Assembly (NCBI GenBank): GCA_017523005.1
Contig: JAFWXG010000007.1
Coordinates: 1 to 8,062, forward strand
Origin: Clostridia bacterium
GTDB taxonomy: Bacteria; Bacillota; Clostridia; RGIG6154
DNA length: 8,062 nt
Direction of reading: 5' to 3'
The notes beneath the pieces are model-generated. The model saw only the letters and a program-made list of their open reading frames with translations. It was not told the origin of the DNA and did no database searches. The position numbers and the translations under genes were made by a program. Of the stretch, positions 1 through 6,788 are shown piece after piece. How positions within the stretch are numbered: position 1 is the stretch's first letter; each line of letters starts with the position of its first letter.

Positions 1-6
1 GAGGGA
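1..6 (+). promoter_or_regulatory. Ribosome binding site deciding the HAD gene start
   Basis: GAGGGA lies at the very edge of the window. It leaves about 7 nt before the ATG at 13 but essentially none before the ATG at 7, so it supports the second ATG as the start. The sequence upstream is not visible, so an additional upstream site cannot be excluded. Confidence 0.6.
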
Positions 7-12
7 ATGACA

Positions 13-792
13 ATGGGCAGATTACAAGAAAAAAAGGGATTTATATGTGATATGGACGGCGTTATTTATCACGGAAATAATTTGCTTCCGGGCGTCAAAG
101 AATTTTTAAAGTGGTTACAGGATAACAATAAAGAATTTATTTTTTTAACCAACAGTTCAGAGCGCACACCTACCGAGTTGAGTCAAAAACTTCAAAGAAT
201 GGGTTTGTCTGTTGCTGACAAGCATTTTTATACCAGCGCTTTGGCAACTGCAGAATTTTTAGCACATCAGAAACCTAATTGCAGTGCGTATGTAATAGGG
301 GAAGCGGGACTTATGAATGCTCTTTATAACGAAGGCATATCAATGAATGATGTAAACCCCGACTATGTTGTAATGGGAGATACAAGAACATATAATTTTG
401 AAAAGATAGAAAAAGCTATTGCGTTGGTAAATAAGGGAGCAAAGCTAATAGGGACAAACCCAGATATCACAGGTCCTACAGAAACAGGAGTTATGCCTGC
501 AACAGGAGCGCTCATTTCTCCTATTGAAATTGCAACAGGTAAAAAAGCATACTTTGTAGGAAAACCGAATCCGTTGATGGTGCGTCATGCGATGAAGGCT
601 ATAGGCTGTCATACAGCAGAGGCAGCATTTATCGGCGACCGCATGGATACAGATGTAATTTCAGGCATGGAATCCCTTATTGATACGGTCTTGGTTTTAA
701 GTGGTATAACAACCAGAGAAATGCTTGATGAATTTCCTTATAAACCTACTTACATTCTAAATGGAGTAGGAGAAATAATGAGTGCAGAGTAA
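13..792 (+). CDS. NagD-type HAD-IIA family sugar/nucleotide phosphatase
   Basis: This is a haloacid dehalogenase superfamily phosphohydrolase of subclass IIA (NagD/phosphoglycolate phosphatase-like), probably cytosolic and Mg2+-dependent. All four HAD motifs are visible, numbered from the ATG at 13. Motif I is DMDGV at about 13-17, with nucleophile Asp13 and acid/base Asp15. Motif II is LTNSS at 45-49, motif III is the Lys of VGKPNP near 184, and motif IV is IGDRMDTD at 207-214. The region between motifs II and III is the C2-type cap, including a GTNPD segment near 147-151. The total of 259 residues is normal for the family. An in-frame ATG at 7 would add two residues, but the GAGGGA at 1-6 is spaced correctly only for the ATG at 13. 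The exact substrate (nucleoside monophosphate, sugar phosphate or phosphoglycolate) cannot be read from sequence. No terminator follows the stop, so read-through into rsmE is possible besides rsmE's own promoter. Confidence 0.93.
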   Translation: MGRLQEKKGFICDMDGVIYHGNNLLPGVKEFLKWLQDNNKEFIFLTNSSERTPTELSQKLQRMGLSVADKHFYTSALATAEFLAHQKPNCSAYVIGEAGLMNALYNEGISMNDVNPDYVVMGDTRTYNFEKIEKAIALVNKGAKLIGTNPDITGPTETGVMPATGALISPIEIATGKKAYFVGKPNPLMVRHAMKAIGCHTAEAAFIGDRMDTDVISGMESLIDTVLVLSGITTREMLDEFPYKPTYILNGVGEIMSAE

Positions 793-827
793 ATTTATGT
801 AATTATTAAGAAAAATTCAAAAATAGG

Positions 828-856
828 TTGACAAATCGCACAGAAAATAGTAAAAT
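828..856 (+). promoter_or_regulatory. Sigma-A-type promoter for rsmE
   Basis: The -35 box is a perfect TTGACA at 828-833. A 17-nt spacer leads to the -10 box TAAAAT at 851-856, five of six matches to TATAAT. It lies in the only substantial gap between the HAD gene and rsmE. The expected transcription start is near 863, which would leave a leader of only about 10 nt before the ATG at 873 and put the start on or inside the AAGGA ribosome binding site (861-865). Confidence 0.8.
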
Positions 857-872
857 TTAAAAGGATAGTATT

Positions 873-1592
873 ATGCACAGATGTTTTGTAGACTATAATA
901 TTGGAACTTCAAAAGAGATTTTAGTTACAGGAGATGAGGCTAAACATATATGCCGTGTTCTCCGTTTGGCTGAAGGCGATAAATTAGAGGTTTGTGACGG
1001 AAGCGGTTTAACTTATCCCGCGGAAGTTTTAAGTACAACTAAATCAGAGGTCAAATTAAGCCTTGGACAAGGAATACCTGATGAAACAGAGCCAAAAACA
1101 AAGGTGTATTTGTTTTCAGGACTTACAAAAGGCTCAAAGATGGAATTGGTAATTCAAAAAGCAGTAGAGCTTGGCGTGTCTTGTGTAGTGCCTGTTGAGA
1201 CCGAATTTGCTGTTGCAAAAGAAGGAAAAGCAGAACGCTGGCAAAGGATTGCGTTTGAAGCCTGCAAACAATGCAAAAGACCTACAGTTCCAAAGGTTTA
1301 TAATGCTATGTCATTTGACGAAGCACTAAACTTAATGGCGGATTTAGATTTAAACATTTGCGCTTATGAGAAAGAAGATAAACAAAGCATAAAAGATGTA
1401 ATAAAGGATACATCTGTTTCATCGCTTGGAATCTTTATAGGCCCGGAAGGCGGATTTTCCGAAAGAGAAATTGCAAAGCTTAAAGAAAATGATGTAAATA
1501 TTGTATCATTGGGAAAAAGGATTTTACGCACAGAAACAGCGTCTATTGTTACACTTACTATTGTTATGCACATATTGGGAGAACTCGAATAA
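873..1592 (+). CDS. rsmE: 16S rRNA (uracil(1498)-N3)-methyltransferase RsmE
   Basis: RsmE is a SAM-dependent SPOUT-class methyltransferase that makes m3U1498 in 16S rRNA of the assembled 30S subunit. The protein has 239 residues, the usual length. It has an N-terminal PUA-like RNA-binding part (about 1-70, opening MHRCFV, where the family usually has MHRFFV) and a C-terminal SPOUT domain. The SPOUT signature blocks are KGSKMELVIQKAVELG at 86-101, the SAM-knot motif GPEGGFSEREI at 190-200 and LGKRILRTETA at 213-223. No key residue seems to be missing. The start has AAGGA at 861-865 with 7-nt spacing, and a strong promoter lies directly upstream. The stop runs straight into the ribosome binding site of the small membrane protein, so the two are probably co-transcribed. 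In many Firmicutes rsmE follows prmA; here it follows a HAD phosphatase instead. Confidence 0.97.
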   Translation: MHRCFVDYNIGTSKEILVTGDEAKHICRVLRLAEGDKLEVCDGSGLTYPAEVLSTTKSEVKLSLGQGIPDETEPKTKVYLFSGLTKGSKMELVIQKAVELGVSCVVPVETEFAVAKEGKAERWQRIAFEACKQCKRPTVPKVYNAMSFDEALNLMADLDLNICAYEKEDKQSIKDVIKDTSVSSLGIFIGPEGGFSEREIAKLKENDVNIVSLGKRILRTETASIVTLTIVMHILGELE

Positions 1593-1610
1593 CAGGAGGA
1601 ATTTATAAAA

Positions 1611-2009
1611 ATGGCGAAGATTGAAAACGAACAGGTTGTAAATCGATTTTTATTATCAACTACATACGCAATAATTGCAGGACTTTTCCTTTACTACCTA
1701 TCACAAGCATCGGTAAGAGTTGCAACTGCAGCATTGTCATTAAAACTCTTTCAGCTTATGATTTGGACAGGCGGTATCGGAACAATCTGGTTTGCAATAA
1801 GGAAATTTATTCTTAAAAAGGGAAAATGTTATTATCTTGTTATTTGTGCCTTGGTGTGCATAGCGGGTGTGTTTTTAAGATACGGAAACTACCTGCCATA
1901 CTTTAACGATATGACAAGAAGAATTTTAACAGTATCTGCTTTGCTTGGTTTGTTGTATGTATATGAATTAGTATATTATTTCTTAAATGTGAACAAGGTT
2001 TCAAAATAA
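1611..2009 (+). CDS. Unrecognised four-helix membrane protein
   Basis: I do not recognise this 132-residue protein. Four hydrophobic segments can be seen, at about 14-31, 46-63, 73-90 and 105-125. The basic loop between the second and third (RKFILKKGK, 64-72), together with Lys/Arg near the N-terminus and Lys129/Lys132 at the C-terminus, predicts both ends and the central loop in the cytoplasm by the positive-inside rule. There is no signal peptidase site, catalytic motif or soluble domain. Two cysteines (79, 83) lie within the third helix. Translation starts at an ATG 11 nt after a strong AGGAGG (1594-1599). The gene begins 18 nt after rsmE stops and is followed by a terminator, so it is the distal gene of a two-gene rsmE unit. 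Function is unknown; it is clearly expressed-looking and not an ORF shadow. Confidence 0.85.
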   Translation: MAKIENEQVVNRFLLSTTYAIIAGLFLYYLSQASVRVATAALSLKLFQLMIWTGGIGTIWFAIRKFILKKGKCYYLVICALVCIAGVFLRYGNYLPYFNDMTRRILTVSALLGLLYVYELVYYFLNVNKVSK

Positions 2010-2020
2010 GACTTTTATTC

Positions 2021-2050
2021 AGGCGAGGGCACTCCTCGCCTTATTGCTTT
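2021..2050 (+). terminator. Rho-independent terminator after the rsmE unit
   Basis: A perfect 8-bp stem, AGGCGAGG (2021-2028) paired with CCTCGCCT (2034-2041), closes a 5-nt loop. It is followed by a T-rich stretch (TTATTGCTTTATTT) rather than an unbroken T run. It begins 11 nt after the membrane-protein stop and separates the rsmE unit from pncB. The interrupted T tract suggests that termination may be incomplete. Confidence 0.8.
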
Positions 2051-2078
2051 ATTTATGGGATAGTGATTACTAAATTTG

Positions 2079-2084
2079 AAAGGA
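2079..2084 (+). promoter_or_regulatory. Ribosome binding site selecting the TTG start of pncB
   Basis: AAAGGA at 2079-2084 stands 10 nt ahead of the TTG at 2095. The nearby ATG at 2084 is in a different frame and overlaps this site. The next in-frame ATG (2122) has no such site and would cut into the conserved N-terminal block. Confidence 0.65.
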
Positions 2085-2094
2085 TGAAATTAAA

Positions 2095-3534
2095 TTGGAT
2101 AACCATTTTGTCAACCTTACAATGCTGACAGATTTTTATGAAATAACAATGGCAAACGGCTATTTTGAATACGGAATGGATAACCAAATCGGATACTTTG
2201 ATATGTTTTTCAGAAAAGTTCCTGATGACGGTGGTTTTGCGATTATGGTGGGGGTAAAACAGCTCTGTGATTACCTTAAAAACATCAGTTTTTCTGAAGA
2301 AAATATAGAGTTTCTTAGAAGCAAAAAATGTTTTTCCGAAGATTTTTTAAATTATTTAAAGAATTTTTCTTTCTCATGTGATGTATGGGTAGTCCCTGAG
2401 GGTACGCCCATATTCCCGCAAGAACCTATAGTTGTGGTTAAAGGCCCAATGATTCAGGCACAGTTTATAGAAACAATGATTTTGCTTACTATAAATCATC
2501 AGAGTCTTATTGCTACTAAGACTAACAGAATTGTCCGCGCAGCTGAGGGAAGACCTGTATTTGAATTCGGGTCAAGACGAGCTCAGGGCCCTGATGCGGC
2601 AATACTTGGTGCTCGTGCCGCATATATAGGTGGTTGCGCAGGAACTGCTTGTACAATAGCAGAAGAAATGTATGGCATCAAAGCGGTAGGGACAATGGCA
2701 CATAGCTGGGTTCAGGCATTCGACAGCGAATATGATGCTTTTAAAGCATACGCAAAGCTTTATCCTGATAATTGTATTTTGCTTATAGATACTTATAATG
2801 TCTTAAAATCAGGTCTGCCAAATGCAATTAAAGTGTTTAACGAAGTGTTAGTTCCTATGGGTTATAGACCAAAAGGTGTGAGAATAGACAGCGGAGACAT
2901 CACTTATCTTTCGAAAAAAGCACGCAAAATTTTAGACGAAGCAGGCTTTAGTGACTGCGGTATATTAGCATCAAATTCGTTAGACGAATATATCATTCGT
3001 GATACTTTGCGTCAGGGAGCAAAAATCAGTTCGTTCGGTGTTGGAGAAAGACTTATAACTTCTAAGTCAGAGCCTGTGTTTGGCGGTGTATATAAGCTTG
3101 TGGCGGTTGAAAAGAACGGAGAGGTTGTTCCTAAAATCAAAAAAAGCGAGAATGTTGCAAAAATCACAACTCCTGGCTTTAAAACCCTGTATCGCCTTTT
3201 TGATAAAGAAAACAACAAGGCAATCGCAGATGTTGTGACCTTATTTGATGAAGTGATAGATGAAGAAAAGCCCTATACAATCTTTGACCCTGAACATACA
3301 TGGAAAAAGAAAACAGTAACTGACTTTTATGCAAAAAAATTACTTGTTCAAATCTTTGATAAAGGAAAGTGTGTCTATGAAGATAAACCGCTTAACGAGA
3401 TTAAAAGCTATTGTAAGGAGCAGATAGATTCTTTGTGGGACGAGGTTTTAAGATTTGAAAATCCGCATAAATATTATGTCGACTTAAGCGAAAAACTTTG
3501 GAATGTAAAACATAAACTGTTAGAAGAAAATTAA
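2095..3534 (+). CDS. pncB: Nicotinate phosphoribosyltransferase
   Basis: PncB condenses nicotinate with PRPP to give nicotinate mononucleotide and diphosphate, the first committed step of the Preiss-Handler NAD salvage route, with ATP hydrolysis coupled. The 479 residues match the long bacterial form. Visible blocks are LTDFYEITMANGYF at 11-24, FEFGSRRAQGPDAA at 156-169, GTMAHSWVQAF at 199-209 (its His203 is the likely autophosphorylated histidine, by recall of the family), VRIDSGD at 262-268, ASNSLDEY at 292-299 and FGVGERLITS at 314-323. The last blocks form the phosphate-binding barrel. The start is TTG, backed by AAAGGA 10 nt upstream and by the family N-terminus beginning a few residues before LTDFYE. 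It is the first gene after the terminator and lies 19 nt before nusB, so it heads the long operon. I see no convincing promoter or riboswitch in the 53-nt gap upstream. Confidence 0.96.
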   Translation: MDNHFVNLTMLTDFYEITMANGYFEYGMDNQIGYFDMFFRKVPDDGGFAIMVGVKQLCDYLKNISFSEENIEFLRSKKCFSEDFLNYLKNFSFSCDVWVVPEGTPIFPQEPIVVVKGPMIQAQFIETMILLTINHQSLIATKTNRIVRAAEGRPVFEFGSRRAQGPDAAILGARAAYIGGCAGTACTIAEEMYGIKAVGTMAHSWVQAFDSEYDAFKAYAKLYPDNCILLIDTYNVLKSGLPNAIKVFNEVLVPMGYRPKGVRIDSGDITYLSKKARKILDEAGFSDCGILASNSLDEYIIRDTLRQGAKISSFGVGERLITSKSEPVFGGVYKLVAVEKNGEVVPKIKKSENVAKITTPGFKTLYRLFDKENNKAIADVVTLFDEVIDEEKPYTIFDPEHTWKKKTVTDFYAKKLLVQIFDKGKCVYEDKPLNEIKSYCKEQIDSLWDEVLRFENPHKYYVDLSEKLWNVKHKLLEEN

Positions 3535-3553
3535 GATTTGGAGAGATAAACAA

Positions 3554-3970
3554 ATGGGAAGAAAAGAAGCTCGCGACGGAGCATTTAAAATGCTTTATCA
3601 GCTTGATATCAACAGCAATAATAAAGAGGACGCGTTAAATGCCTTCTTTGAAGAATACAACTTTACATCAGCTGACAAAAGCTATATTACAGAAATTGTA
3701 AATGGGGTACATGATAAAATAGACGAAATTGATTCAATTTTATCTTCTGCATCAAAAAGCTGGACATTAAGCAGAATTTCTAAAATTGAAAAAGCAATTT
3801 TAAGACTTGCAATATATGAAATCTATTTCAGAGAAGATATTCCGGACAGCATATCTATCTATGAAGCGGTTGAGCTTTCAAAAATGTATGACAGTCCTAA
3901 AGCAGGAGGCTTTGTGAATGGTTTGCTTCGCGGGGTACTTCGCAAAAAAGAAGGGGAAAATGAAAATTGA
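3554..3970 (+). CDS. nusB: Transcription antitermination factor NusB
   Basis: NusB binds boxA RNA together with NusE (ribosomal protein S10) and supports antitermination of rRNA transcription. The all-alpha protein has 138 residues, the usual size. Characteristic blocks are RKEARDGAFKMLYQLD at 3-18, the segment ISKIEKAILRLAIYEI at 75-90, IPDSISIYEAVELSKMY at 96-112 and GGFVNGLLRGVL at 118-129. The ATG follows GGAGAG (3540-3545) at a normal distance. The stop overlaps the TTG start of xseA by 4 nt (TTGA at 3967-3970), indicating translational coupling. In many Clostridia an Asp23-family gene precedes nusB; here pncB takes that place. Confidence 0.97.
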   Translation: MGRKEARDGAFKMLYQLDINSNNKEDALNAFFEEYNFTSADKSYITEIVNGVHDKIDEIDSILSSASKSWTLSRISKIEKAILRLAIYEIYFREDIPDSISIYEAVELSKMYDSPKAGGFVNGLLRGVLRKKEGENEN

Positions 3971-5172
3971 GTGAAAGGGTATTATCCGTATCACAGTTAA
4001 ATAGCTATATAAAAAGAATGCTTGACAACGACCTGCTTTTGTCGGGTGTGTGGCTGAAAGGAGAGATTTCAAACTTCAAGCACCATACATCAGGGCATAT
4101 GTATATGACCTTAAAAGACGAACAAAGTGCTGTTCGTGCTGTAATGTTCAAAGGTGCGACATTTAGCCTTAAATTTAAGCCCGAAGACGGCATGAAAGTT
4201 TTGGTGTTCGGCAGAGTATCGGTGTTTGAAAGTGCAGGACAATATCAGGTTTATATTGAAGCTATGCAACCTGACGGTCTTGGCTCGCTGTATGTAGCAT
4301 ACGAGCAAATGAAGGCAAGACTTGAGGAAGAAGGCTTGTTTTCAAGTGAACACAAAAAGAAAATTCCTGAATTTCCCGAAAAGATTGCTGTTGTTACATC
4401 TCCTACGGGCGCTGCAATTCAGGACATCTTAAATGTTTTAGGCAGACGCTATCCGTATGCAGATGTTGTGGTTATTCCTGTTTTGGTACAAGGCGATGGG
4501 GCAGCAGAGCAGATTGCAGATGCAATAGAATATGTAAACAAAAAAAGGATAGCAGATGTTATGATTGTGGGCAGAGGCGGAGGCTCTATTGAAGATTTGT
4601 GGGCATTTAACGAAGAAGTTTGTGCAAGAGCAATATATAATTCTGAAATTCCTGTTATTTCTGCGGTAGGTCACGAAACTGATTTTACAATAGCAGATTT
4701 TGTAGCAGATATGAGAGCACCTACACCATCGGCGGCAGCTGAGCTTGCTGTTCCGTCAATGCTTGAACTTAAAGCGGTCATTGAAAATTTAAAAAGCAGA
4801 ATGCTTACTTCTGCAAAAAGTTTAACAGAACGCAAACGCGAGGTAATTAAGCAAAAAACATCACGCATTTCTGTGGAGGGTGTGCTTAACAATTATAACC
4901 AAAAGCGTATGTTGCTTGACAGCAAATTCAAGCGTGCAGAGCAACTTGCAGAGAGATTGATTTTAACAAAGAAAACTGCATTTGCTGAAACTGTTGGTAA
5001 ACTTGATGCGCTAAGTCCGCTTGCAGTATTAAGCAGAGGCTTTACAGTAACAAAAACTTTAGATGGCAAAATGATACAAAGTATTTCTAATATAAAAACA
5101 GGAGATGAAATCTCCACAGTTTTAAATGATGGAATTATCAAATCTGTTATTTTAGAAACAGAAAGGAAATAA
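3967..5172 (+). CDS. xseA: Exodeoxyribonuclease VII large subunit
   Basis: XseA is the catalytic large subunit of exonuclease VII, which degrades single-stranded DNA from both ends to oligonucleotides in repair and recombination, in a complex with several XseB copies. Visible parts are an N-terminal OB-fold DNA-binding domain (about 5-103, including the block WLKGEISNFKHHTSGHMY at 29-46), then the catalytic domain with VVTSPTGAAIQDIL at 142-155, VGRGGGSIEDLWAFNEE at 201-217 and VGHETDFTIADFVADMRAPTP at 234-254. A coiled-coil region (about 265-345) follows, and then the C-terminal LSPLAVLSRGFT block at 349-360. The total of 401 residues is on the short side of the family, mainly through a compact coiled coil. 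Translation starts at a TTG overlapping the nusB stop, with AAGGGG (3951-3956) 10 nt upstream. Starting any later would lose the conserved SVSQLNSYIK opening. Confidence 0.97.
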   Translation: MSERVLSVSQLNSYIKRMLDNDLLLSGVWLKGEISNFKHHTSGHMYMTLKDEQSAVRAVMFKGATFSLKFKPEDGMKVLVFGRVSVFESAGQYQVYIEAMQPDGLGSLYVAYEQMKARLEEEGLFSSEHKKKIPEFPEKIAVVTSPTGAAIQDILNVLGRRYPYADVVVIPVLVQGDGAAEQIADAIEYVNKKRIADVMIVGRGGGSIEDLWAFNEEVCARAIYNSEIPVISAVGHETDFTIADFVADMRAPTPSAAAELAVPSMLELKAVIENLKSRMLTSAKSLTERKREVIKQKTSRISVEGVLNNYNQKRMLLDSKFKRAEQLAERLILTKKTAFAETVGKLDALSPLAVLSRGFTVTKTLDGKMIQSISNIKTGDEISTVLNDGIIKSVILETERK

Positions 5173-5175
5173 AAG

Positions 5176-5391
5176 ATGGCTGAAAAAAAGAAATTTGAGG
5201 ATTATATGACTCGTCTTGACGAGATAGTGAAAATCATGGAACAAGGCACAGAAAGTTTAGAGAACACTCTTTCTCTTTATGAAGAAGGCGTTAAAATATC
5301 TAAAATGTGTAACAAAATGTTAGACGAGGCAGAGCAAAAGGTTACCATACTTTCAAGAGATGGCGAAGAGCAAAACTTCAAAGGAGAATAA
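5176..5391 (+). CDS. xseB: Exodeoxyribonuclease VII small subunit
   Basis: XseB is the small helical subunit that assembles around the XseA coiled coil to give active exonuclease VII. The 71 residues are typical. The family pattern is clear: FEDYMTRLDEIVKIMEQG at 7-24, SLENTLSLYEEGVKI at 27-41 and a C-terminal helix with LDEAEQKV at 48-55. The ATG lies 3 nt after the xseA stop, with its own AAAGGA (5162-5167) inside the end of xseA, 8 nt away. Adjacency to xseA fits stoichiometric production of the complex. Confidence 0.96.
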   Translation: MAEKKKFEDYMTRLDEIVKIMEQGTESLENTLSLYEEGVKISKMCNKMLDEAEQKVTILSRDGEEQNFKGE

Positions 5392-5393
5392 GT

Positions 5394-6278
5394 ATGGATT
5401 TTTCAAAAACATTTAATGATTACAAAGAAAAAGTAGAAGCATACTTAGAAGAAATTTCAAGTTTTGAATTACCAAATCCCTGCTATTTTTCTAAATTGCA
5501 GGACTCAGTAAAGTATAGTCTTCTTGCAGGCGGAAAAAGACTGCGCCCTGTAATTTTGCTTGCAGCTTGTGAAATGGCGGGTGGAAATACAGAAGATGCA
5601 CTTCCATTTGCTGCTGCTATGGAAATGATTCATACTGCGTCACTTATTCATGACGATCTTCCTGCTATGGACGATGACGATTTAAGACGCGGAAGAAAGA
5701 CTAATCATAAAGTTTATGGAGAAGCAACTGCACTTCTTGCAGGAGATACACTTTTTGTATATCCTTTTGAGATAATGGCAAAAGCAACAAAAACAGAAAA
5801 TCAGGCAAAGGCTATGCAGATTATTGCGTATAACACAGGCGTTATGGGAATGATGGGCGGACAGCAGGTTGATTTAAGCTATGAAGGAAAACCTGTAACT
5901 GAAGAAATAATTGTTCAGTTAAACCGCTTAAAAACGGGTGCTTTGTTTCGTGCGGCAGTATGTGCAGGACTTTCTCTTGCAGGCGCATCTCAAAAAGAGC
6001 TTGAAGCCGGAGAAAAGTATGGGGAATATTTAGGACTTGCATTTCAACTTGTAGATGACTTGCTTGATGATGACCCCGATGCAGACACAGGAAAAACAAA
6101 AGGCAGTGATATATCGCAAAATAAATCAACTTACCTTTCTGTATACGGCAAAGAAAAATGTCTTGAGATGATACATACCTGCACGAAAAATGCAGAAAAG
6201 ATATTAACTGATACATTTTTAGAAAAAGCAGAATTTTTAATCACGCTTACAAATCAATTAGAAACGAGAAAGAGCTGA
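5394..6278 (+). CDS. ispA: ispA-type (E)-polyprenyl diphosphate synthase, farnesyl- or geranylgeranyl-forming
   Basis: This trans-prenyltransferase elongates dimethylallyl or geranyl diphosphate with isopentenyl diphosphate, supplying precursors for undecaprenyl carriers and other isoprenoids. The 294 residues are all-alpha. The first Asp-rich motif is DDLPAMD at 87-93, with the two-residue insertion of bacterial type II enzymes, followed by DDDLRRG. GGKRLRP is at 46-52, KTGALF at 180-185 and the second Asp-rich motif DDLLD at 221-225. Downstream, the usual loop before GSD is one residue short (PDADTGKTKGSD). At the fifth and fourth positions before the first motif stand Ala82 and Ser83. Farnesyl synthases usually carry Tyr at the fifth, so the product could be geranylgeranyl diphosphate or longer; the ispA symbol is given by homology and operon position only. 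The start has AAGGAG (5381-5386) 7 nt upstream and lies 2 nt after the xseB stop. Confidence 0.9.
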   Translation: MDFSKTFNDYKEKVEAYLEEISSFELPNPCYFSKLQDSVKYSLLAGGKRLRPVILLAACEMAGGNTEDALPFAAAMEMIHTASLIHDDLPAMDDDDLRRGRKTNHKVYGEATALLAGDTLFVYPFEIMAKATKTENQAKAMQIIAYNTGVMGMMGGQQVDLSYEGKPVTEEIIVQLNRLKTGALFRAAVCAGLSLAGASQKELEAGEKYGEYLGLAFQLVDDLLDDDPDADTGKTKGSDISQNKSTYLSVYGKEKCLEMIHTCTKNAEKILTDTFLEKAEFLITLTNQLETRKS

Positions 6279-6283
6279 AGAAA

Positions 6284-6778
6284 ATGTCAATTCATATTTA
6301 CACAGGCGACGGAAAAGGAAAAACAACTTGTGCAACAGGACTTTCCGCAAGATTTGCCTGTTACGGAAAAACCGTAGATTTTTTTAGGTTTCTGAAATGT
6401 GAAAATGACGGAGAATGTAAGACACTTAAGAAGTACATCAATTTTTATTGCATAGAAGAAAAGTTTGGTTTCGTGTGGGAAATGAGCGAAGCTGAAAAGT
6501 TAAAACTTGCAGATAAAACTAATAAATTGTGGCAAAAAGCTAAAATTTCAAATGCAGAGATGATTGTTTTAGATGAAATATTTGGCGCCATAGAAGTATG
6601 GTTTATAGATAAAGAAGAAGTTATACAGTTCCTTAAACAAACAGAAACAGAAGTTGTGCTTACGGGCAGAAATCCTGATAAAGAATTTGTTGATTTAGCA
6701 GACTATGTAACAGAAATGAAAAAGATAAAACATCCTTTTGATAAAGGATTTCCTGCAAAGCAGGGTATAGAATTTTAA
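6284..6778 (+). CDS. CobO/CobA/BtuR-like ATP:corrinoid adenosyltransferase
   Basis: This is a P-loop protein of the CobA/CobO/BtuR family, which transfers the adenosyl group of ATP to the cobalt of reduced corrinoids to make adenosylcobalamin or its precursors. It has 164 residues, at the short end of the family because the N-terminal extension of CobA/BtuR is absent. Visible motifs are the P-loop GDGKGKTT at 8-15, VLDEI at 95-99 (Walker B-like), LTGRNP at 126-131, YVTEMKKIKHPFDKG at 141-155 and the closing AKQGIEF at 158-164, all diagnostic for the family. The ATG lies 5 nt after the ispA stop. The ribosome binding site is poor (AGAAAGAG at 6267-6274), so expression may depend on coupling to ispA. 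No other cobalamin gene is in the window, so a role in corrinoid salvage is inferred from the family alone. Confidence 0.88.
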   Translation: MSIHIYTGDGKGKTTCATGLSARFACYGKTVDFFRFLKCENDGECKTLKKYINFYCIEEKFGFVWEMSEAEKLKLADKTNKLWQKAKISNAEMIVLDEIFGAIEVWFIDKEEVIQFLKQTETEVVLTGRNPDKEFVDLADYVTEMKKIKHPFDKGFPAKQGIEF

Positions 6779-6782
6779 GGAG
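6777..6782 (+). promoter_or_regulatory. Ribosome binding site of the DUF624 gene
   Basis: AAGGAG overlaps the stop of the adenosyltransferase gene and sits 6 nt before the ATG at 6789. It is one of the best sites in the window. Nothing comparable precedes the GTG at 6871, where the open frame of the protein body begins. It therefore fixes 6789 as the true start. Confidence 0.8.
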
Positions 6783-6788
6783 AAATTT

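Noticed and set aside
793..827. Possible terminator after the HAD phosphatase gene
   Set aside because: The gap is AT-rich, but no stem of useful length followed by a T run can be drawn.
2044..2073. Possible promoter for pncB (TTGCTT and TACTAA, 18-nt spacer)
   Set aside because: Both boxes match poorly and the -35 overlaps the terminator tail. It could be real, but the sequence alone does not support it over partial read-through.
3960..3974. Five-codon mini-ORF (ATG AAA ATT GAG TGA) across the nusB/xseA junction
   Set aside because: It is out of frame with both genes and arises naturally from the end of nusB. The TTG at 3967 preserves the conserved XseA N-terminus.
4438..5141. Three minus-strand open frames inside xseA
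   Set aside because: They overlap conserved catalytic and coiled-coil regions of xseA, encode low-complexity Ser/Ile-rich or Cys/Asn-rich shadows, and resemble nothing known.
5842..6216. 124-codon open frame on the minus strand inside ispA
   Set aside because: It lies wholly antisense to a well-conserved gene, has no recognisable motif and has no sign of its own ribosome binding site. It is a codon-use shadow.
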